This document shows positions 6,466 to 9,215 of a stretch of DNA of 9,215 bases, piece by piece (position 1 is the first letter of the stretch; each line of letters starts with the position of its first letter). The stretch spans positions 1 to 9,215 of the forward strand of contig JAEZIU010000290.1 in NCBI GenBank assembly GCA_023436485.1. The letters are read 5' to 3'. Under the pieces are notes generated by a model. It had not been told where the DNA came from, made no database searches, and saw only the letters and a program-made list of their open reading frames with translations. The stretch is from Bacillota bacterium. Its GTDB lineage: Bacteria > Bacillota > Clostridia > Acetivibrionales > DSM-1351. Both the position numbers and the translations under genes were made by a program.

Positions 6466-6894
6466 ATGAAAAAAATACTTGTTTTAAACGGACCAAATCT
6501 TAATATGTTAGGCATCAGGGAAAAGGCTGTTTATGGAAGTGAAACCCTGCTGGATATTGCAAAAGAAGTGACTACGGTATCACAGGAGCTGGGACTGGAA
6601 TCAGATTTTGTGCAATCAAACCATGAAGGCGAGATAATAGACAAACTTCATGCAGCACGTGGTGTATACGATGTGGTAATAATAAATGCGGGAGCATATA
6701 CACATTACAGCATAGCAATCAGAGATGCCATAAAGGCAATAGAAATACCTACAATAGAGATACACCTTTCAAATATACATAGCAGGGAAGAATTCAGGCA
6801 TACATCCATGATAGCACCTGTCTGTGTAGGACAGATATGCGGATTCGGAAAGATGAGTTACATACTGGCACTTCATGCGGCTGCAAACATGTAA
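6466..6894 (+). CDS. aroQ: 3-dehydroquinate dehydratase, type II
   Basis: AroQ converts 3-dehydroquinate to 3-dehydroshikimate, the third step of the shikimate pathway to aromatic amino acids, and forms a cytoplasmic dodecamer in this family. The 142 residues are a normal type II length. Family motifs are complete: LNGPNLNMLGIRE at 7-19, the catalytic tyrosine Y23 in VYGSETL on the mobile lid, N75 in INAGAYTHYS with H80, the proton-donating H100 in EIHLSNIHSREEFRH, R111, and GFG at 126-128. ATG 6466 is set by GGGAGG 5 bases upstream. The next gene begins 49 bases after the stop. The order aroQ - Xaa-Pro peptidase - efp is also seen in Bacillus (yqhS-yqhT-efp), which supports the call and suggests joint transcription. 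Confidence 0.97.
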   Translation: MKKILVLNGPNLNMLGIREKAVYGSETLLDIAKEVTTVSQELGLESDFVQSNHEGEIIDKLHAARGVYDVVIINAGAYTHYSIAIRDAIKAIEIPTIEIHLSNIHSREEFRHTSMIAPVCVGQICGFGKMSYILALHAAANM

Positions 6895-6943
6895 AGATTA
6901 TTTATATATAATTTAAAATAGGGATTTATGGAGGTAATTATAA

Positions 6944-8029
6944 ATGGTTGACAAGCAAATATTATCAAATAGGCTGGATACTTTCAGAAAAGAACTGAAA
7001 AACCTCGGGCAGGATGGTGCATTGATTACAAAAAGAGAGAATTATATGTATCTTTCCGGTTTTTCAGGTACATCGGCGAACCTTGTAATTACTGATAAAA
7101 AAGCATATTTGTTGACTGACTTCAGATATGTTGAACAATCGGCCAGACAGGCTCCTTTGTTTGAAATAGTTGAGCATAAGCCGGATATAAAAGATACTAT
7201 CCTTGAAATATTAAACTCTGAAGGTATTAAAAAGCTGGGGTTTGAAGACCAAAGTCTGACTTATTCGGAATATAAATCATTTAGTAACAAATTCAAGGAT
7301 ACCGCGTTGGAGGGAATTGGTTCAGTAGTTGAAAGATTGAGGAGTATAAAGGACTCCTTTGAAATAGAAACTATAAACAAGGCTGTTGAGATTGCTGACG
7401 GTGCATTCAATCATGTACTTGGCATTATAAAGCCGGGTATAACTGAGTTGGACGTTGCTGCAGAGCTGGAATATAAAATGAAGAAATTAGGGGCATCAGG
7501 TGCTTCCTTTGAAACAATTGTCGCATCGGGGCTTAGATCATCCATGCCTCATGGGGTTGCATCTGAAAAGAAACTGGAAGCCGGTGATACAATCACAATG
7601 GATTTTGGTGCATTATATAACCATTATTGCTCCGATATAACAAGAACCGTTTTTCTTGGACAACCGGATAAAAAAATGATAGATATCTATAATATAGTTT
7701 TAGAGGCTCAGTTAACTTCAGAGAGAGGTGCCGTACAAGGCAAAACAGGAAGGGAAGTTGACAAAATAGCAAGGGATATGATTTATAGCAAGGGGTTTGA
7801 AGGTAAATTCGGGCATGGGCTTGGTCACGGATTAGGCCTTGAGATACATGAAAATCCACGACTTTCACCGGGAGGAGATAAAGTACTGGAAAACAATATG
7901 GCAGTCACCGTAGAACCGGGGATCTATGTTGAGGGCCTTGGAGGAGTAAGAATTGAGGATACCATTATAATCAGGGAAGACAATCCTATTGTTTTAACCC
8001 GTTCCAATAAGGACTTGATTATTTTATAA
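6944..8029 (+). CDS. Xaa-Pro peptidase, M24B family
   Basis: This is a cytoplasmic dinuclear metallopeptidase that cleaves the bond between an N-terminal residue and proline, helping recycle proline peptides. It has 361 residues in two parts. Residues about 10-130 form a creatinase-type N-terminal domain (ENYMYLSGFSGT, LLTDFRYVEQA-like). Residues about 140-361 form the pita-bread catalytic domain. The five metal ligands are present: D220 (TMDFGALYNHY), D231 (CSDITRT), H295 (GHGLGHGLGLEIHE), E324 (TVEPGIY) and E338 (VRIEDT). H302 and the earlier H203 in MPHG fit the substrate-binding histidines. The start at ATG 6944 has GGAGG 9 bases upstream. It corresponds by context to yqhT of Bacillus. 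Whether it acts on dipeptides (PepQ) or longer peptides (PepP) cannot be settled from sequence. No clear terminator follows. Confidence 0.93.
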   Translation: MVDKQILSNRLDTFRKELKNLGQDGALITKRENYMYLSGFSGTSANLVITDKKAYLLTDFRYVEQSARQAPLFEIVEHKPDIKDTILEILNSEGIKKLGFEDQSLTYSEYKSFSNKFKDTALEGIGSVVERLRSIKDSFEIETINKAVEIADGAFNHVLGIIKPGITELDVAAELEYKMKKLGASGASFETIVASGLRSSMPHGVASEKKLEAGDTITMDFGALYNHYCSDITRTVFLGQPDKKMIDIYNIVLEAQLTSERGAVQGKTGREVDKIARDMIYSKGFEGKFGHGLGHGLGLEIHENPRLSPGGDKVLENNMAVTVEPGIYVEGLGGVRIEDTIIIREDNPIVLTRSNKDLIIL

Positions 8030-8089
8030 GCCAAAATTAGACTTTTTCGGTGCATTTATTGACTTTTATCATTAAATTGAAAATTTTTC

Positions 8090-8118
8090 TTGCCTAATAG
8101 AGAAAATTAATTTAATAT
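8090..8118 (+). promoter_or_regulatory. Predicted sigma-A promoter for efp
   Basis: TTGCCT at 8090-8095, a 17-base spacer and TAATAT at 8113-8118 lie in the 153-base gap before efp. Transcription would begin near 8125, leaving a leader of about 58 bases. The remainder of the gap (8030-8182) is AT-rich and shows no gene, strong hairpin or recognisable riboswitch. Efp could thus be expressed apart from the peptidase, though read-through is also possible. Confidence 0.45.
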
Positions 8119-8182
8119 AAACTAGGATGGTATTAAAGCTAAAATAAAGGTTTATGCATTTTTATATTTATGGAGGTAAGGT

Positions 8183-8743
8183 ATGATAGTAGCTGGTGAT
8201 TTTAAAAATGGCGTAACATTTGAATTGGATAATAATATATTTCAGGTAGTTGAATTCCAACATGTAAAGCCGGGAAAAGGAGCTGCGTTCGTAAGAACAA
8301 GGTTAAAGAATATAATAACAGGTGCAACAGTTGAAAGAACTTTCAATCCAACAGACAAAATGCCAAAAGCTCATATCGAAAGAAAAGATATGCAGTATTT
8401 ATATAATGATGGAGATTTATATTACTTTATGGATGTGGAGTCCTTTGAACAGCTTCCTATAAACAGGGAAACAATTGGAAATACTCTAAATCTTGTTAAG
8501 GAAAATGATATTGTAAAGATTCTTTCACATAAAGGAAATGTTTTCGGTATCGAGCCTCCAACATTTGTAGAGCTTGAGGTAACAGAAACAGACCCAGGGT
8601 TTAAGGGTGATACTGCTACCGGTGCAACAAAACCTGCTACAGTTGAAACTGGTTTTGTTATAAAAGTGCCCCTTTTTGTTAACACTGGAGATATAATAAG
8701 AATTGATACTAGAACAAATGAATACATGGAAAGAGTAAAATAA
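8183..8743 (+). CDS. efp: Translation elongation factor P
   Basis: EF-P binds between the P and E sites of ribosomes stalled at consecutive prolines and promotes peptide bond formation. The 186 residues are the standard length for three beta-barrel domains: KOW-like N-terminal (about 1-62), the middle OB domain (about 65-128) and the C-terminal OB domain (about 130-186). The loop that reaches the peptidyl-transferase centre is KPGKGAAF, with K32 at its tip, the residue modified in Bacillus-type EF-P. The C-terminal signature runs from K150 through VPLFVNTGD at 162-170. GGAGG lies 6 bases before ATG 8183. The gene follows the Xaa-Pro peptidase as in other Firmicutes and is followed 32 bases later by a zinc-ribbon protein gene. 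The modifying enzymes are not in the window, so the state of K32 is unknown. Confidence 0.98.
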   Translation: MIVAGDFKNGVTFELDNNIFQVVEFQHVKPGKGAAFVRTRLKNIITGATVERTFNPTDKMPKAHIERKDMQYLYNDGDLYYFMDVESFEQLPINRETIGNTLNLVKENDIVKILSHKGNVFGIEPPTFVELEVTETDPGFKGDTATGATKPATVETGFVIKVPLFVNTGDIIRIDTRTNEYMERVK

Positions 8744-8775
8744 TAAAATACCAAAGTGGTAATGAGGAGGTAAAT

Positions 8776-9192
8776 ATGAGCTATATAAGCGAACGTGTAG
8801 CATTCATTAAAGGTTTAGCAGAGGGTATGAAGATTAATGATTCAACCAATGAAGGAAAGCTGTTAAACGCTATGATTGATGTACTTGATGACATTTCACT
8901 TGCAATTGAAGATGTTGAAGAAATCCAGGATGAACTTGGTGAGCAGGTAGACAGCATTGATGAGGATCTTGCTGAGATTGAGAAACTTATTTATGATGAG
9001 GATGACATTGAGTTTGAAGAGATTGAATGCCCAAATTGTGGAGAAAAGATCGACGTTGATCTTGAAATGATTGATGAAGATGCTGAATCCATAGAATGTC
9101 CGCATTGCCACGAGAAGATTGAACTGGAATGGGATTGTGAATGTGATGATGAATGTGGTTGCGGCTGCGGACATGATCATGATGAAGAGTAA
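8776..9192 (+). CDS. Acidic coiled-coil and zinc-ribbon protein, CD1247-like, function unknown
   Basis: The protein has 138 residues. Residues 1-72 look helical: SYISERVAFIKGLAEGMKI, then a hydrophobic/acidic pattern with heptad character from about 28 to 72 (LLNAMIDVLDDISLAIEDVE). A zinc-ribbon-like section follows, with CPNC (C85, C88) and CPHC (C108, C111), each leading into EKI. The tail is C-E-C-D-D-E-C-G-C-G-C-G-H-D-H (C121 to H135), very rich in possible metal ligands. The protein is strongly acidic. From memory it resembles the clostridial family named after C. difficile CD1247, also placed next to efp; that name says nothing about function. GAGGAGG lies 5 bases before the ATG, 32 bases after efp, so co-expression with efp is likely. 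Metal binding is inferred. A link to translation rests only on the neighbouring gene. Confidence 0.85.
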   Translation: MSYISERVAFIKGLAEGMKINDSTNEGKLLNAMIDVLDDISLAIEDVEEIQDELGEQVDSIDEDLAEIEKLIYDEDDIEFEEIECPNCGEKIDVDLEMIDEDAESIECPHCHEKIELEWDCECDDECGCGCGHDHDEE

Positions 9193-9215
9193 TTTTAAAT
9201 AATAATTATTAAAAG

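Noticed and set aside
6907..6912. TATAAT upstream of the Xaa-Pro peptidase gene
   Set aside because: No -35 box sits at 16-18 bases upstream, so it is probably a chance match and the gene is likely read from the aroQ transcript.
8030..8055. Possible terminator after the Xaa-Pro peptidase gene (CCAAAA ... TTTTCGG)
   Set aside because: Pairing needs a bulge within a stem of two GC and four AT pairs, with no T-run afterwards.
8750..8760. ACCA-AAG-TGGT mini hairpin between efp and the zinc-ribbon gene
   Set aside because: A 4-bp stem with a 3-base loop is expected by chance.
8422..8803. Long minus-strand open frames opposite efp
   Set aside because: They have no ribosome binding site or recognisable motif and mirror the codon structure of efp, whose product is unmistakable.
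9193..9215. AATAATTATT palindrome at the right edge
   Set aside because: It consists only of A and T, is short, and is cut by the window end, so nothing can be concluded.

Overview
The window looks like chromosomal DNA of a low-GC, Gram-positive anaerobe of the class Clostridia. The evidence is the AT-rich sequence, strong purine-rich ribosome binding sites (GGAGG types) before nearly every gene, and the run aroQ - Xaa-Pro peptidase - efp, which is conserved in Firmicutes. A zinc-ribbon protein follows efp, which I associate from memory with clostridia. A cellulolytic Ruminiclostridium-type genome is my guess from general resemblance; nothing here proves genus. I see no transposase, phage gene, CRISPR array, tRNA or rRNA.

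Layout: (1) Bases 1-26 are the last codons of an upstream gene with an acidic tail. Base 48 starts mnmA, which makes the tRNA 2-thiouridine enzyme. (2) After a long hairpin comes a gene with its own extended -10 promoter (1277-2836) encoding a secreted protein of unknown function. (3) A 62-residue two-helix membrane protein starting with TTG (2921-3109) converges on the minus-strand gene for a PHP-type histidinol-phosphatase (3151-3948). The two share one bidirectional terminator. (4) A 129-135 bp divergent region carries a good minus-strand promoter overlapped by an AT-rich 20-bp dyad. It leads on the plus strand into an M18 aminopeptidase (4084-5514) and, 21 bases later, an endonuclease IV-like TIM barrel protein (5536-6402). 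(5) A perfect 15-bp hairpin lies between that gene and aroQ (6466-6894), followed by an M24B Xaa-Pro peptidase (6944-8029), efp (8183-8743) with a likely promoter of its own, and an acidic coiled-coil/zinc-ribbon protein (8776-9192).

Most genes are housekeeping: tRNA thiolation, histidine and shikimate pathway steps, peptide turnover, possible DNA repair and ribosome rescue at proline runs. A functional theme may link the peptidases and EF-P, since Xaa-Pro peptidase recycles proline peptides and EF-P helps make proline-rich proteins, but this is inference. The least explained items are the secreted 519-residue protein, the 62-residue membrane protein, the small protein after efp, the altered metal site of the endonuclease IV homologue, and the hairpins lacking a U-tract. 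Several start codons were moved inward from the longest open frame because the ribosome binding site fits only the inner ATG (mnmA, aminopeptidase, aroQ). I found no convincing new multi-gene system.
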